From: Byssothecium circinans
Lineage: Eukaryota; Ascomycota; Dothideomycetes; Pleosporales; Massarinaceae
Direction of reading: 5' to 3'
Assembly: GCA_010015675.1 (NCBI GenBank)
Contig: ML976977.1
Coordinates: 1,923,695 to 1,987,694 of the forward strand
Length of the DNA stretch: 64,000 bases
Below the pieces are notes generated by a model, which had not been told where the DNA came from, did not search any database, and saw only the letters and a list, made by a program, of their open reading frames with translations. The position numbers and the translations under genes were made by a program. Of the stretch, positions 45,086 to 56,654 are shown piece after piece (positions within the stretch are counted from its first letter, which is position 1; each line of letters begins with the position of its first letter).

Positions 45086-46867
45086 ATGAGTCTGGAGGAT
45101 TTTCAGGTCGGCACACCGCTTGCGCTCGAGCTCTATCGAGTGGTGCAGCCGAAACTGCAAGAGTGCGGATGGACGACAGGCGGCGACGATACCACACTGT
45201 TCGACTACATTCTTCTCATGCTCGCGAACGACAAAAACGAGAGCCAGGTCGCGTCGGAGCTGTCAAATGATCTTCTGGACCTAGGTCCTGAAAACCCCGA
45301 GACGCAGACATTTGCGCGATGGCTGTTTGGGCAGATTGAAGTGCTCCGCCGACAGCTCGGCGGCGGCAACGACGGTGGCGACGTGCAAATCGCCAACACG
45401 ATAGAGAGCCAGACAGCAGACGCCCCTAACCATGTTCCCGCGAGCACGCAGGACACGGAAATGGAGGGCGCTGCAGACCCTTCAGCGGGAGGCAGCATGT
45501 ACGCCGATACCTTTTCTTTCTCTCCCCTTTCAGGAATCCCGGAGGAACGTCGAGACAGTGCTCACGGACAGCCGATTCAATCGATTGAGTCGTCCTATCG
45601 AGAGCGCTCATTGTCTTTCCACCGGCATCCTTTTCCTTTGACCTTCCCCTGTCTAACAGCAAGCAGACCTACAGGCCCGAAAGCTATGCGCAACGGCAGC
45701 AACAGCAGCACAAAGTCCGCCCGCGGTGGTCGTATGCTCAACCAGTTGAACAAAACCATGGGCCGACAGGACGACTCGGCCCTTCACCGTGTCCGAGGTG
45801 CGCCTGGCGCAGGCCGCATCAACTCACATTCGCGTGAGCCTCCCAAGGGCCCCCGTAGCGGCGCGCAAATTGGCCGTGGGCTGGATGCGCTGGCGGGTGG
45901 TAGGGGCATGAACAACATGAACATGGTGCCGGGTGCGATGAACGGAATGAATGGTGCGAACATGGGTGGAATGTCTGGCGCGAACATGGGCGGAATGTCT
46001 GGCATGCCAACGCAGGGTATGGGCCAGGCAGGTATGCCACCCATGCTCAATCAATCGCAGCAGATGGCTCTCATGCAAATGTACGAGCAGCAAGCAACGA
46101 TGATGCAGCAAATCTTCTCCGGACAGGTGCCGCAACCCTACGTCAATCCCAACTTTCAAATGGGTAGGGGAGGTAAGAAGTTCGCTGCCGGTAATCGTGC
46201 TGTTGGCCCAAACAGGCAGGTCCTGCCGCCATCCACGAAGTTTACCAAGAAGGAGAGCCAAGACGAGAACATGACCGACGGTCCCACTGCGGAGAACGGC
46301 GATGCTATGGAAGCGGAGAGCTCACGACCAGACCCGTCCAACACCATGTGCAACTTCAACCAGCGTTGCGCCAAGGCCGATTGCCATTTCGTACATACAT
46401 CCCCAGCTGCCCCTAAGAGTACCTCTGTGGACATGAACACGACTTGTACATTCGGCGCGGCATGCAAAAACACCAAATGTGTGGGCAAACATCCATCCCC
46501 GGCGCAGAAAGCGCAGTACCAAGCGGAGCAAGAGTGTGCGTTCTGGCCGAACTGCCGCGACCAGAAGAACTGCCCTTACTTGCACCCAACCAAGGCGCCC
46601 TGCCGCAACGGTGCTGACTGCACTACTCCTGGCTGTCCATTCTATCACACGAAGACCATGTGCAAGTTCAATCCCTGCACGAAGCCGAACTGCCATTTCA
46701 AGCACGCGGAAGGCCAGAAGACGGCCACCAGCAAGAGCAACGTGTGGGTTGCCCCGAAGGCCGGGGAGGGTGAGCATGTCAGTGAGCGGAAGTTCGTGGA
46801 TGAGTCAAAAGAGGAGGAACTGGTTCTCCCGGAGACCAACATGGAAATGACGGAGGCAGCGCTATAA
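45086..46867 (+). CDS. nab2: Nab2-type nuclear poly(A) RNA-binding zinc-finger protein
   Basis: Open frame of 593 residues. The N-terminal helical domain (TPLALELYRVVQPKLQECGW, then LFDYILLMLANDKNESQVAS, ELSNDLLDLGPENPETQTFA) matches the PWI-like domain of Nab2/ZC3H14. A flexible middle has Gly/Met repeats (ANMGGMSGANMGGMSG). At about 421-546 lie five CCCH fingers: three CX5CX4CX3H, one CX5CX5CX3H and one CX4CX4CX3H. These bind poly(A) and help control tail length and mRNA export. The stretch near 138-190 (DTFSFSPLSGIPEERR...LTFPCLTASRP) looks like translated intron (donor GTACGC at 45499, CTAACAG near 45660), so the mature protein may be shorter. Confidence 0.85.
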   Translation: MSLEDFQVGTPLALELYRVVQPKLQECGWTTGGDDTTLFDYILLMLANDKNESQVASELSNDLLDLGPENPETQTFARWLFGQIEVLRRQLGGGNDGGDVQIANTIESQTADAPNHVPASTQDTEMEGAADPSAGGSMYADTFSFSPLSGIPEERRDSAHGQPIQSIESSYRERSLSFHRHPFPLTFPCLTASRPTGPKAMRNGSNSSTKSARGGRMLNQLNKTMGRQDDSALHRVRGAPGAGRINSHSREPPKGPRSGAQIGRGLDALAGGRGMNNMNMVPGAMNGMNGANMGGMSGANMGGMSGMPTQGMGQAGMPPMLNQSQQMALMQMYEQQATMMQQIFSGQVPQPYVNPNFQMGRGGKKFAAGNRAVGPNRQVLPPSTKFTKKESQDENMTDGPTAENGDAMEAESSRPDPSNTMCNFNQRCAKADCHFVHTSPAAPKSTSVDMNTTCTFGAACKNTKCVGKHPSPAQKAQYQAEQECAFWPNCRDQKNCPYLHPTKAPCRNGADCTTPGCPFYHTKTMCKFNPCTKPNCHFKHAEGQKTATSKSNVWVAPKAGEGEHVSERKFVDESKEEELVLPETNMEMTEAAL

Positions 46868-47265
46868 GGCATGTACGAGTAAAGGCAGGAGAGGATTAGA
46901 ATGGAAAATGGTGACGATTGAGCGATTCCAGCATTGTATCATAGGTCAGGATACCGATTTGGTCGGCGTTTGCGGTGGCGGCATATCTTGGTCTGGCATG
47001 CTTTCAGGTGGTCAATCTTGGAGGAATTTCTTTCTGAGAATGAATACTGTGTTTCTGTGGTGGCCTGTGGGCTGCTAATCTTCTTACAAACGTTTTTTCT
47101 GATTTGCCGTGATGCCATCGTACCTGCATTTGACGAGGGATCGAGAGAAGTGGGTCCGAGATGCGGCCCGAGCAGCGCCGAATTTCGAACCTCACATCAC
47201 TACCGCCTCGACTTGTATATGCGCCGCGCTCTTAACCTCCGACAGCTACGCTCCCACACACGGCA
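46868..47265. other. Intergenic, promoter of the next gene
   Basis: About 400 bp between the Nab2-type stop and the ATG at 47266. A 124-codon frame at 46934-47308 runs over the next start and lacks motifs. Confidence 0.4.
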
Positions 47266-49087
47266 ATGCTGCTCAAGCAACATGCCCCGCTCCTCGAATC
47301 GACGATAAAGCGTGCCATTGCCCCCTCCCTCGCACCCTCATCACGTATTCGCCGTCGCCGCTACGCTTCCACAGCGGCATATCCTGAGAATATTGCGGTG
47401 CTCGGCGGAGGGATTTCGGGACTCGCCAGCGCTTACTTTGTGTCGAAAGAGTTTCCGAATAGCAAGATCACAGTATACGAAGCCGGAAAGGAGGTTGGCG
47501 GCTGGATCAAGTCGAAACGTGTGCATGTGCCCGGTGGCAATGTTCTCTTCGAATATGGGCCGAGGACGCTGAGGCCCGGAGCGGGAGCTATGCCTACGGC
47601 GCAAATGGTGCGATGATTGGACCTTTGGAACCTGAGCAAGAGCTGATATCGTACAGATCCAAGATCTGGGCCTCACGGACAATGTGCTATACGCGAAGAA
47701 GAACTCCCCCGGCGCAAAGAACCGCTACGTCTACTACCCCGATCGTCTGAACCGCATGCCTGGTGGTGAAGCTCCAAGTTTTACACAAGTACTGGAGCTC
47801 TGGCAGAGCGGGATTCTGGCTGGTTTACCGCGCGCACTTCTTGAGCCTTGGCAACCGCAGCGGTCTTCCAGGAAGATGGACGAGTCAATTGGATCCTTCA
47901 TTTCACGGCGGTCGGACAAAAGGATCGTGCAGAATCTTGTTTCCGCTGTGTTCCATGGGATATATGCTGGAGATGTATGGCAACTCAGTGCGAAGACACT
48001 ATTGTCGCAAGCATGGGAGTTGGAGGGCAGGTATGGTAGTATTTGGAAGGGCTTGTATCAGGTCAATACGGAGAACGCGGCTTCTCAACAGTTGATCCTG
48101 TTTCATCCGCAGGATCTGGAGGTTGTGGCTGCTATCAGAGAGGATATTGATCTAGACGACAAGTTCTTTGAGCAGCTGCATCAGTGTGCGGTGTTTTCAT
48201 TTAGGAATGGGTTGCAGGAGCTGGTAAATGGGTTACAGAGGAACCTGGAAGAGAATGAGAATGTGGAGATCAAGTTCGAGACTCCGGTTGGGCCGCCTAA
48301 GATGGTAGAAAGCGGACAACAGGTCGACATTGTTCCAGTAAGCGTCCCTTTAAGACACATTCTTCATGTGCCACTTCTCACCATAATACTGACCTCAATC
48401 CAGCAAGAAGACCCCTCATCCTCCCGAACCTATGATCTGGTCATTTCATCCCTCCGCACACCCAACATCACCGACTCTGTAACCGTCATGACAGTCAACC
48501 TCTTCTACCCCAAACCTAACCTCACACCCGTCAAAGGTTTTGGCTACCTAATCCCACAAAGCATTCCCTTCGAGCAAAACCCCGAGCGCGCCCTCGGCGT
48601 AATCTTCGACTCGGACGCTATAACAGGCCAAGACACAGCCTCGGGCACCAAACTCACCGTCATGCTAGGCGGCCACTGGTGGAACAGCTGGGAGCACTAC
48701 CCCACCAACGAAGAAGGCCTCGAGCTCGCCCAATCTGTCATTCGTCGGCATCTAGGCATCACAGATGAACCCGTCGCGCACCATGTAGGGCTCTGGAAAG
48801 ACTGTATACCACAGTACACGGTCGGGTATGAGTACCGATTGAAAGAGTATGCGGAGCACGTCAGGGATGAGTTTCGGGGGAGATTGAGGGTCGTGGGGAA
48901 CCAGTATCATGGCGTGGGTGTTAATGATTGTATCAAGGCGGCTTGGATGGTGGCGAGAGGCTTGAGGGGCGATGGATGGAGGGGGAGAGGGACCGGATTG
49001 GAGAGGGTGCTGGATGAGAGGGAGTGGGTTGCTGCGCCTGTGACGCAGGCATTGAGGAAGAAGGACTTTGCCAAGGTAGTGTATTAA
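47266..49087 (+). CDS. HEM14: Protoporphyrinogen oxidase (heme biosynthesis)
   Basis: Model join(47266..47607,47657..48337,48404..49087), 568 residues. A basic N-terminus (STIKRAIAPSLAPSSRIRRR) fits a mitochondrial targeting sequence. Then comes the FAD-binding motif IAVLGGGISGLASAYFVS followed by VYEAGKEVGGW, the substrate-side segment EYGPRTLRP, and VSAVFHGIYAGD, as in PPOX. The C-terminus NQYHGVGVNDCIKAAWMVAR is the second FAD contact. It oxidises protoporphyrinogen IX to protoporphyrin IX at the inner mitochondrial membrane. The second intron (66 bp) is in frame and stop-free, so a retained form would also be open. Confidence 0.9.
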
Positions 49088-49458
49088 TATGTGATGGATG
49101 GGTTGAGTGGGCTTGTACATGTACATGTACAGTATCGGAGAAACCGGTCAAAAGTATTGGATAGCATAGCGTCTGGAAAGGCAAAATGTATCAGCATTCC
49201 TGCATTGGACGGTCGGCGGGTCGGCGTATCTGCGTTTGCAAACGGTATGGAGCGGGGGGCGTAATTTCCCTGCCCGCCCGCCCGCCGGACTGTTCAAAGC
49301 TGTCCACGCGGTACGAGACAGGGATTTTTGGACCCTTGCGGTCTGTCTAGAGGAGGCAGACTAGCAAACTAACATTCGAACTGTCCACATAGCTTTGTTC
49401 CACCATATCCTTACACTCGCACATCAACGGTCAACTCTCCCCCACACACACAGCGAGA
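49088..49458. other. Intergenic
   Basis: Contains a perfect TGTACATGTACATGTACA palindrome (about 49113-49130) and a CCCGCCCGCCCGCC run (about 49272-49287) upstream of the surface-protein gene at 49459. Confidence 0.5.
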
Positions 49459-50749
49459 ATGAAGCTCACTCGTGCTGTCCTTCTCACTGTCCTTTTCACC
49501 ATTTTTGTCGCTGTTGAAGTCTGCGCTGAGATGTCTGGGGGTCTGGTGACTTCGCCGTCGGTGCCTGGGGCGACGCTTCCGCCCAGCTGTGTAAGTTTCA
49601 CGCGATGCTAGTGTTTTGGGATGCGGGTGCTGATTAGATGAATAGGGTGGATGTTTCGAGTCTGACGGTGGAGGGTATGGGTGTGCGTCGAGCAGGACAC
49701 TGTGTGGACGCACCAGAGACCGTCGCTCTGTTGATGTGGCTGTGGGGAAGGTCGTGCCGCATGAGGATGCTGGGTATTCAATGACGATTGATCCGGGTCG
49801 TAAGTTGAACTGAGCTAGCTCTATTCATCTATATAGGGATGGTTGTGTTGACGATGCAATAGCAATAACTGCCACGCCTCTCCCCATCCCCGCGATGGTA
49901 CTGTCCGAGACTAGATCGATGCCCAGCGAGTATTTTTTCAAGCCCCCACGTGACGAAGTCGTTACGAGGCCAGTTAAAATTTCTGGCAAAATCGTATCAG
50001 CACCCGGGCCTTGTATGCCTTCATGGTGGCACGGAGATCCGGCATTGACGTTTTCTTTGGATACTGATGGTAGTACGCTGTCAACATTCGTTATACCTCC
50101 GTGCTCGAGCTCACCTGCGAGTGCGAGCTCAAGTGCAGGCTCAAGCGAAAGTTCAAGCATGAGCTCAAGCCCAAGCCCAAGTGCAAGTACAAGCACAAGC
50201 GCAAACACAGGCACTGGCATAGGAACGAGCAGAAGCAGAAGCACGAGCAGAATCACGACCACGAGCGAACATGCAACAGCGCCTCTCCCAACGAACAACC
50301 TGAACGAGAACCACGACGAGGGTAAAAAAGGCCCAGACGCCGCAAAAGCTCCCTTGGGACTACAATTGGCACTTGGCATCGCCGTTTTCCTCTTGGTCCC
50401 TGCAATCACAGTCATGCTCTTCTGTTGTCATCGGAATTGCTGGCATCGAAGACCTAAAACGATCAAGCCATCTACACCGGCGGTAGATGAACGGCGCGGG
50501 TTCCTTTCTTGTCTTACACCTCCACGTCCATCGAAGCAGAAACCCGCGGTGTCAGAGAGACCGCGGCCGTATACTGGGGAAGCGGCTGTGCCGTGGGAGA
50601 AGCATGAGTCCGCGACAGATACGAATGCCGAAAAGGGTAATGCTGGTGCACAGGGGAAAGTGGCACGGAAGGGGAGTAATAGGCTCAGTCGTTTATTGGA
50701 ACCGATTGACCTGGTGAACGAGACTACGTATCCTCGTAGAAGTGGTTGA
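49459..50749 (+). CDS. Surface protein: signal peptide, Ser-rich stalk, one membrane helix
   Basis: Model join(49459..49590,49646..49799,49863..50749), 390 residues. Signal peptide MKLTRAVLLTVLFTIFVAVE; exon 1 ends right after the Cys of LPPSC. Exon 2 is short and Cys/Gly-rich (GGCFESDGGGYGCASSRTLC) but has no CFEM cysteine spacing. Exon 3 has an outer segment with two more Cys, a Ser/Thr stalk (SSSPASASSSAGSSESSS...), one helix (LQLALGIAVFLLVPAITVML) and a basic tail (CCHRNCWHRRPK) of about 100 residues. Intron positions and phases (0, then 1) match those of the CFEM-like genes downstream, so I infer a paralogue whose cysteine module has diverged. First member of the array. Confidence 0.75.
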
Positions 50750-51490
50750 ACGGGCCAGTAGGGAAATTTTGGCGTTGCTGGAGAATAGGGGGGAGTAATG
50801 GGGATCAAGAGGTACCACTGGCGTTCTAGGAGTCTATATCTGGAATTCGTACTGGTACAGGGTGATTTTAATTGGCTGGAGGTGATTTTGAAGGTTGGGG
50901 TTGGTGTCTCGGTTTTGGTGTCTGGGTTTGGGATAAAAGGGTGCTGCTGCTTTTCTGGGTAGATATGCAAAGGACGTAGAAGGAGCAATAATAATGGACT
51001 ACTATCTACGAGTCCCTTCTGGCGTGTAGAGTAAAACCAAGCAATCTGCAGAGTCAACTGTATGCCCAACAACAGTGGTGAATTACCGTATTCTTTTGTT
51101 TCGCGTTTTATGATCGACCCAGACGCCTGTGAGAGCTCCACATGAGAGGCATTATATTCATATTGGACGCTATCTGTGCTCCGAAGTCAATGTTTTTTCG
51201 TCTTTGAAAGCGCTATTTGCGTCCTGCAAGATAGGCAGAAGTGAAAAATGCAACAACATCCGTCAAAAAGCGGGTCGGCACGGTCGGGGGTTTGCGTTTG
51301 CTACCCTAATCACTAATCGATCAGTGTCAACGCTTCCCCGCGCACAAAGCACGAACGCAAGATCCTTGCTTTGATTGACCAGAGGGCACCGATTCTGCCC
51401 AGTGCACTTGCACAACAGCCCCGCCAGCCTTCCCTCCGTCCACCTCTGCAGAAACTCTCTCTCCTCTGGATTCAACCTCGCGCAGCAATC
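50750..51490. other. Intergenic
   Basis: Presumed 3' region of the first and promoter of the second surface-protein gene. No supported frame. Confidence 0.4.
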
Positions 51491-52764
51491 ATGAACTTAG
51501 GATTACTGATTCTTGCGGGCCTAATCGCCATCGGCGTCAAAGCGGAGGATAAGCTGCCTAGTGTGCCCGTACCTACCGTGGCACGCAGGGTGTTGCCTCG
51601 AAGTTGCGTGGTACGCTCCCTCTGCCCACAGCATCCGAGATTGTTATACTGATACCACGTTATAGGACCACTGTTTCAATCCTCTTGGCAAATTCCACGA
51701 TTGCGAATCCAACGAAATCGCTTGTATATGCGACCAAAGCAGCGCGCTCATTGACGAGTACATCGATACAGTCGCGCCCTGCATCAAAGACCGGGACCCA
51801 AAGAAGTGCACCCCCGGCGGCTTGTCTTGTAAGCCCTACACTATCCCTCTCACTAACATCTAGACAAAGTCGTTCTTTGTGTTAATATAAAAAAGCCTTC
51901 TTCGATGGTCTTCAAGTTGTTTGCGCCCAGAAAGGAAGCCCAATCACGAAATATCCCGAGGATATTAAGACTTGGATCAACACCGAGCTATGGACAAAGT
52001 ACAAGACCTCTAGGATCAGTGAAGCGCCTACCACTACGCAAGGGTCTGACACGCTGATATCCTCCGGTTCCGAACCCCCGCCTACAACCACTCTGATTTT
52101 GACGTCAACGCGATCTACGATCTTCAAGACGGAGATTGCAACGCCGACATCGTCGAATGCCGTTCAATCTGCTACAAGTTCAAAGCCGAGTGCAAGCGCC
52201 ACACCGAATGCACACACGAATGGCAACGACAGTGGGAATAAAAGCGCGGGTAGCACCCAGCAGGAGGGAAAGAAATCATCTACAAGTCACAAGGTCGCAA
52301 TCGGCGTTGGTACCGTCGCGGCTATCCTCGGTGCTAGCATGGCTGTCGCTCTAGTCATGTATCTCCTCCGACGGCGGAAAGCAGCAAAGGCATCTGCGCC
52401 AGCGACAGGCGACGAACCCGCATCAACACTTGGGCCCACACCACCGCCGAAGAATGGTAAAGACCCTAAGATGCTAGGCAAACCGCCGCCGTATGCTAGC
52501 GATGGTGCTGCGCCGTCAGAGCTGGATTGGACCTCGAATGCGGTTGCCCTTGCTCCTGGAGATGGGCAAGGGGGTGAGAGGATCAGTGTCATTTCTGAGT
52601 TGCCAGATACGAGTTCTTCGAAGGGCCAGGTGCCGGGTCCAGATGCGAATGCTACGCCGACTGTGTACCCGTATAGCCCTGTTTCTTCGGTCGAGGGGAA
52701 TGGGTTCGTGTTTGAGTTGGATGCTACGGATGCTGCACCTAGTCCGCCGCTGCCTCAGGCTTAA
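51491..52764 (+). CDS. CFEM-like single-pass surface protein
   Basis: Model join(51491..51610,51666..51828,51896..52764), 383 residues. Signal peptide MNLGLLILAGLIAIGVKAED. The mature part has eight Cys in CFEM order: C-x3-C-x9-C-x6-C-x-C-x16-C-x8-C-x15-C. Then a Ser/Thr stalk, one helix (KVAIGVGTVAAILGASMAVALVMYLL), an RRRK stop-transfer and a cytoplasmic tail of about 130 residues rich in Pro, ending SPPLPQA. CFEM domains are fungal extracellular modules that can bind heme or other ligands, and occur in wall proteins, receptors and virulence factors. No Asp lies at the usual position before C4, where this protein has ESNEIAC. Introns: phase 0 after C1+1, phase 1 between C7 and C8. Confidence 0.8.
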
Positions 52765-53408
52765 GGAGAGGAGTTGAGGGATGGGCGTGGTCTATTTGCA
52801 GATGGCTTTGCGATTTGGTAATGAGGGCATGCCTGAGTGCTGCAAACGAGGGTATGGCGGGAGGAAGAGGATGAGGTATCCCGTATAATTGGGGACGTCG
52901 GTATAAAGGTAGTAATTCAAATGTAGTCTTCTGTCAGGTAGATGGTTTGTACAGCCATGCTAGAAATTGGACACTGACCTGCTTTTCCAACACCTGAGGG
53001 AAGCGATTTCGACGTTTCACCGTGCGACTTGCAACACTCATCATCATCAAATGCTCAACCAGGATGGGTAGCGGCTCTACAGCATGATTACGACTACTTC
53101 TAGTAAGTAAGACTACATAGCCGTGAAGTAGGATTGGTCCGGTAACAAGCTCACCTTCACCACGATGGTTGAAAGTTGATTTAGTCTCCGGATCTAGTCT
53201 GACGTGGCAGCAGCAGACAGAGCTCACTGATTATGACGCGGATAGAAGCAAACATTTGCCCCGATACATCATCGCGTCCCATATAATTGTGGAAGAGTAT
53301 CGTATACCCCAAGGCTTCTCCTCACTCTGATCGTTATTTTGGTTGATACTCCCAGACTTCTTTTTCCTTTCCATGATCACCGCGAGGCAAGAGTAAAAAG
53401 CAGAAAAG
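52765..53408. other. Intergenic
   Basis: A 97-codon minus frame (52934-53227) has no feature. I searched for a signal peptide or CFEM exon belonging to the next gene and found none. Confidence 0.4.
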
Positions 53409-54269
53409 ATGGGATTGGAGGTATCAACGACTACGTTCACCTTCCCAGGGGTCCTGACTTCTTTCGATGTTTCTCAGATTGATCTTGTGGTGAACACTAG
53501 GGTTCCCACACCTTCTTCATCGACGAACTCTTCTTCCACGCCATTCATCTTCGCACATGGACAGTACGCGCGCCATGAGAGAAACCCAGCTGAGCAAATT
53601 TCCACGACTACCGTCACCGACCCTGAGATTCCAACCTCTTTTCCCGTTCTTCAATCTGCGCATGCGGTCAACGCCACAGCACCTACATCGTCGTTTCCGA
53701 ACACCTCCCCACCTACTCACCAAACGGGCAAGGAAATCAAAAGAGAAGAATCATCATCAACTCCGACAAACACTACCGTCACAAGCACTGGAGACTCACG
53801 TTCTCCAACAATCTCGTCAAGGGACGATACCACCACCACAATAACAACATCTCCCACACCAACACCTACAACTCTCCTCACCACAGCAATGACAACATCC
53901 CCTACGCTCCCAGACCCCTCCTCGCTTCCCCCACCATCCTTCTATACAACTCTCCCACGCCCTTCCCCTCCCACCACCTCTCCATCCACAACCCCAACGC
54001 CGTTCCTCGAAGCCATCTACGACTACGAAGCCGGGTTCCACGATGCCCAAGCCGCCGTCGAAGCCGACATTATCGGGCTCTCAGTCGGTCTGTTCATTAC
54101 GGTGGTGCTTGCGGTGGTGTTGGGGGTGCTGCTATGGAAGATGGGGAGGAGGAAGAAGAGGGCGTGTAGGCAGAGTGCGATTTTGAGTGATCGCATGTTG
54201 CAGGATGGGGTTGATGCGCGGATTAAGGCTCTTGAGGAGGAGGTCAGGGTGTTGGAGAGGGGGATGTGA
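53409..54269 (+). CDS. Ser/Thr-rich single-pass membrane protein (array member without cysteine module)
   Basis: Single frame, 286 residues from the ATG at 53409. It starts MGLEVSTTTFTFPGVL with no signal peptide and no Cys module. A long Ser/Thr/Pro-rich region (to about residue 195) precedes YDYEAGFHDAQAAVEAD, a helix (IIGLSVGLFITVVLAVVLGVLLW), a basic stop (KMGRRKKRA) and a short coiled tail (ARIKALEEEVRVLER). Stalk-helix-basic order and position fit the surrounding surface-protein family. It is either a reduced member or has a 5' exon I could not find. In the related genes the stalk exon is also the last exon. Confidence 0.65.
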   Translation: MGLEVSTTTFTFPGVLTSFDVSQIDLVVNTRVPTPSSSTNSSSTPFIFAHGQYARHERNPAEQISTTTVTDPEIPTSFPVLQSAHAVNATAPTSSFPNTSPPTHQTGKEIKREESSSTPTNTTVTSTGDSRSPTISSRDDTTTTITTSPTPTPTTLLTTAMTTSPTLPDPSSLPPPSFYTTLPRPSPPTTSPSTTPTPFLEAIYDYEAGFHDAQAAVEADIIGLSVGLFITVVLAVVLGVLLWKMGRRKKRACRQSAILSDRMLQDGVDARIKALEEEVRVLERGM

Positions 54270-55028
54270 TGTATGGGAGAAGGGTGAGGGGTGGGAGGTG
54301 AGGGTTCAGAAGGACGGTTAAGTTTAGGGGTGATGTGAAAGTGTTCGGGGGCAGGGGAGGCTCTGGCGATGGATTGGTACGAGTACAGGGTAAAGCTTTG
54401 TGTCGGCAAAAATAGAGAACGTAGTACGGGAAAGGTGAGGTGGAATGGAGGCCCACCGCGATACTTACCGAATGTGTGTGGGTCATTGGGAGCAAAGTTG
54501 CGGGAGTCGGGGCGGGAAGTAGGAGGGTTACTGTTACTCTGTACTCGTGAGTTTACGAATTCGATCAGAGCAACGTTCATGCTATGTATGACTTGTGTTA
54601 TGAACTTGTTTGTTGTCGGAGGGAGCCGATTGCACATGTGCAATGAAGCTCAGTGACACTGCATCTTTTCGTACTACTGCTTGTCGGTTGGATGCATACA
54701 ACTGGACGAAACCGGGGGAAGGTTAGTACCGGTAGCATCTGGATGGCATGCAATCTACGCTATATTATGGACTGCGTATATTCTAGGCTCTGCTCCTTCT
54801 GATATGCGGTCAAACCAAGGTTCCGAGCCATCACTGGGCTGGAGCTGAACCTGTGCATTACTATGGACAGCGAACCCTTGGCTAAATAAGGAAGGTACTG
54901 CAGAATGATTTTGGGCCACAAGACCTGCTGCGCTTTCCATTCCCAGGCATGACGTGGATAGCTATCTCCTTGTGGCCTATTTCACAGTCAGGACGCTCCC
55001 ACCCGTGCCATTCTCACTAACCACAACT
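54270..55028. other. Intergenic
   Basis: G-rich on the plus strand just after the previous stop; frames here have no signal peptide or motif. Confidence 0.4.
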
Positions 55029-55964
55029 ATGTTTTTTGCTATCACATTTTATTTTGTGACTTTGATCACACTACGTCCTACCTTTGGTCAAATGAACCCT
55101 GTGCCATTACCCCCGGGTTGCGTGGTGAGTGTCGCACAGTGAACCACACGGAGCTGAAAGTCACTAAGAAACCATGCAGCGAGAGTGCACGAGCGGTGGT
55201 ATGATCGGGAGTTGCAAGGCACTACAACTAGAGTGCCTTTGCGCGAACGAGTCAGCTATACAAGTATTCTGGCAAAAATACCAGCAGTGCCTCCTGGATC
55301 AATGTCGAGATAATGATCAACGGTTCGGTACGTGACCTTGATATAATGGAATACCCAGGAAGGCTTGCTGAAAATTTGTAGACTTTATGCATACTCTTGC
55401 AGTCTCGTGTTGGGTAGCACAAGCTGAGGTCAATGTGCCTAGCCAATGGTCTAAGTATCTCCCACGCCCGGGAGATGGACTGTTCCACCCGCGTCTTCTT
55501 CGGCTAGTTCGATTCCATCGATGATGACTTCGAAAACTTCAACCCGTGTATTGCCGATAACTTCAACCACACAATACACTATGTTACCATCGTCCTCTCC
55601 AAAGTCCACCGGGACACATCCGCCGCCCCAGGCCTCGACAACCCCGGTACCAGAGAAAAGGGAAAGGGCGTCAAGCTTAGATGCGGGTGATGTAGCCGGT
55701 ATCACTGTGACTTGTTTCTTCGCCTTGGGATTTCTTATATGGATTCTTATCTTGAAGATACAAAAGCAAAACAGAGACTGGAAACGTAGATCCTCAGTTG
55801 CTGGTGCTACGGTTGCGGATCCATCAGAAGAGATTCAGTGGTCTTGCCAGAAAAGAATGCATGGGCTGGAGACAGTTACGGGAAAACGGATAAATAATGG
55901 GCGGGTGCAAAATAGTTATGGCAACGGAAATAGTATATATGAATTGGAAACTGGTACTATATAG
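55029..55964 (+). pseudogene. CFEM-like surface protein with frameshift before the stalk
   Basis: Exons 55029-55124, 55180-55327 and 55382 onward (GTGAGT...GCAG phase 0; GTACGT...GTAG phase 1). Signal peptide MFFAITFYFVTLITLRPTFG. All eight CFEM Cys are present with near-ideal spacing: C-x3-C-x8-C-x6-C-x-C-x15-C-x4-C-x16-C. After C8 the frame (WVAQAEVNVPSQWSKYLPRP) ends at a TGA near 55522. The natural continuation (TVPPASSSASSIPSMMTSKT), stalk, helix (ITVTCFFALGFLIWILIL) and tail to 55964 read one frame over. A single lost base near 55487 would explain it. Either the gene now makes only a soluble CFEM protein, or the base is an assembly error. Confidence 0.7.
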
Positions 55965-56654
55965 ATAACCTGCCTCTTTTATTCTTAGCCTGAAACTTGA
56001 AGCTATTTCAGACCAAGCTCTTTTTATGTTTCCCTTCACTGCATCCTACTCATGATCCACGTTTCTTACTATGCCATGACTCGCTGGTCTAACCTTCGCA
56101 AGCACTTGCTGAGTGTATCTAAATTTCCGGAATACAGGAACTACAACGCTTCGAAATGCCAGAACTATGACTGACATGACTTAATCTTTTATTCCCAGTA
56201 CCTGAGCATCCCTTGATCTTCGCTCGATCGGATCTTTTAACGATACTGCTAACTCCCCTTCTTGTGTGATATTCATGTATCCGAGTAAATATCAAAAACC
56301 GCTGAGTTATACTGTCTAGAGAGAGCAGCACGTTTCACTAGATCACGGCTATGTGCCTCCTGTGCCCCGGAATACTGCACTTTTCCGTCTTACAACTTGC
56401 GGGATTTTATTGGCGCGTAAGATTGGTGAAAAGGGAATACAGTAGGGATTCAGTATTCTTAAAGCCCTTAAAAACGAGGTTTCATCCGCGGGTAGCCGAG
56501 AATTTGTGTATCTTATCCGCAGCACGTTATCGTTTGCTTTGACGTACAACGGATACAACTAAAACCATTGCCCCTACCTTTCAGTCATATTCTTGACTGC
56601 TTCCTCCTTACATTAGCTTTCGCGCTTGGTTTGCGGGCTTCACGTAACTCTATA
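55965..56654. other. Intergenic
   Basis: AT-richer spacer between two surface-protein genes; no supported frame. Confidence 0.4.

Noticed and set aside
45499..45660. Firm intron call in the Nab2-type gene
   Set aside because: The translated stretch looks intronic, but donor and acceptor choices did not give one clearly best in-phase splice; left as an open frame with a note.
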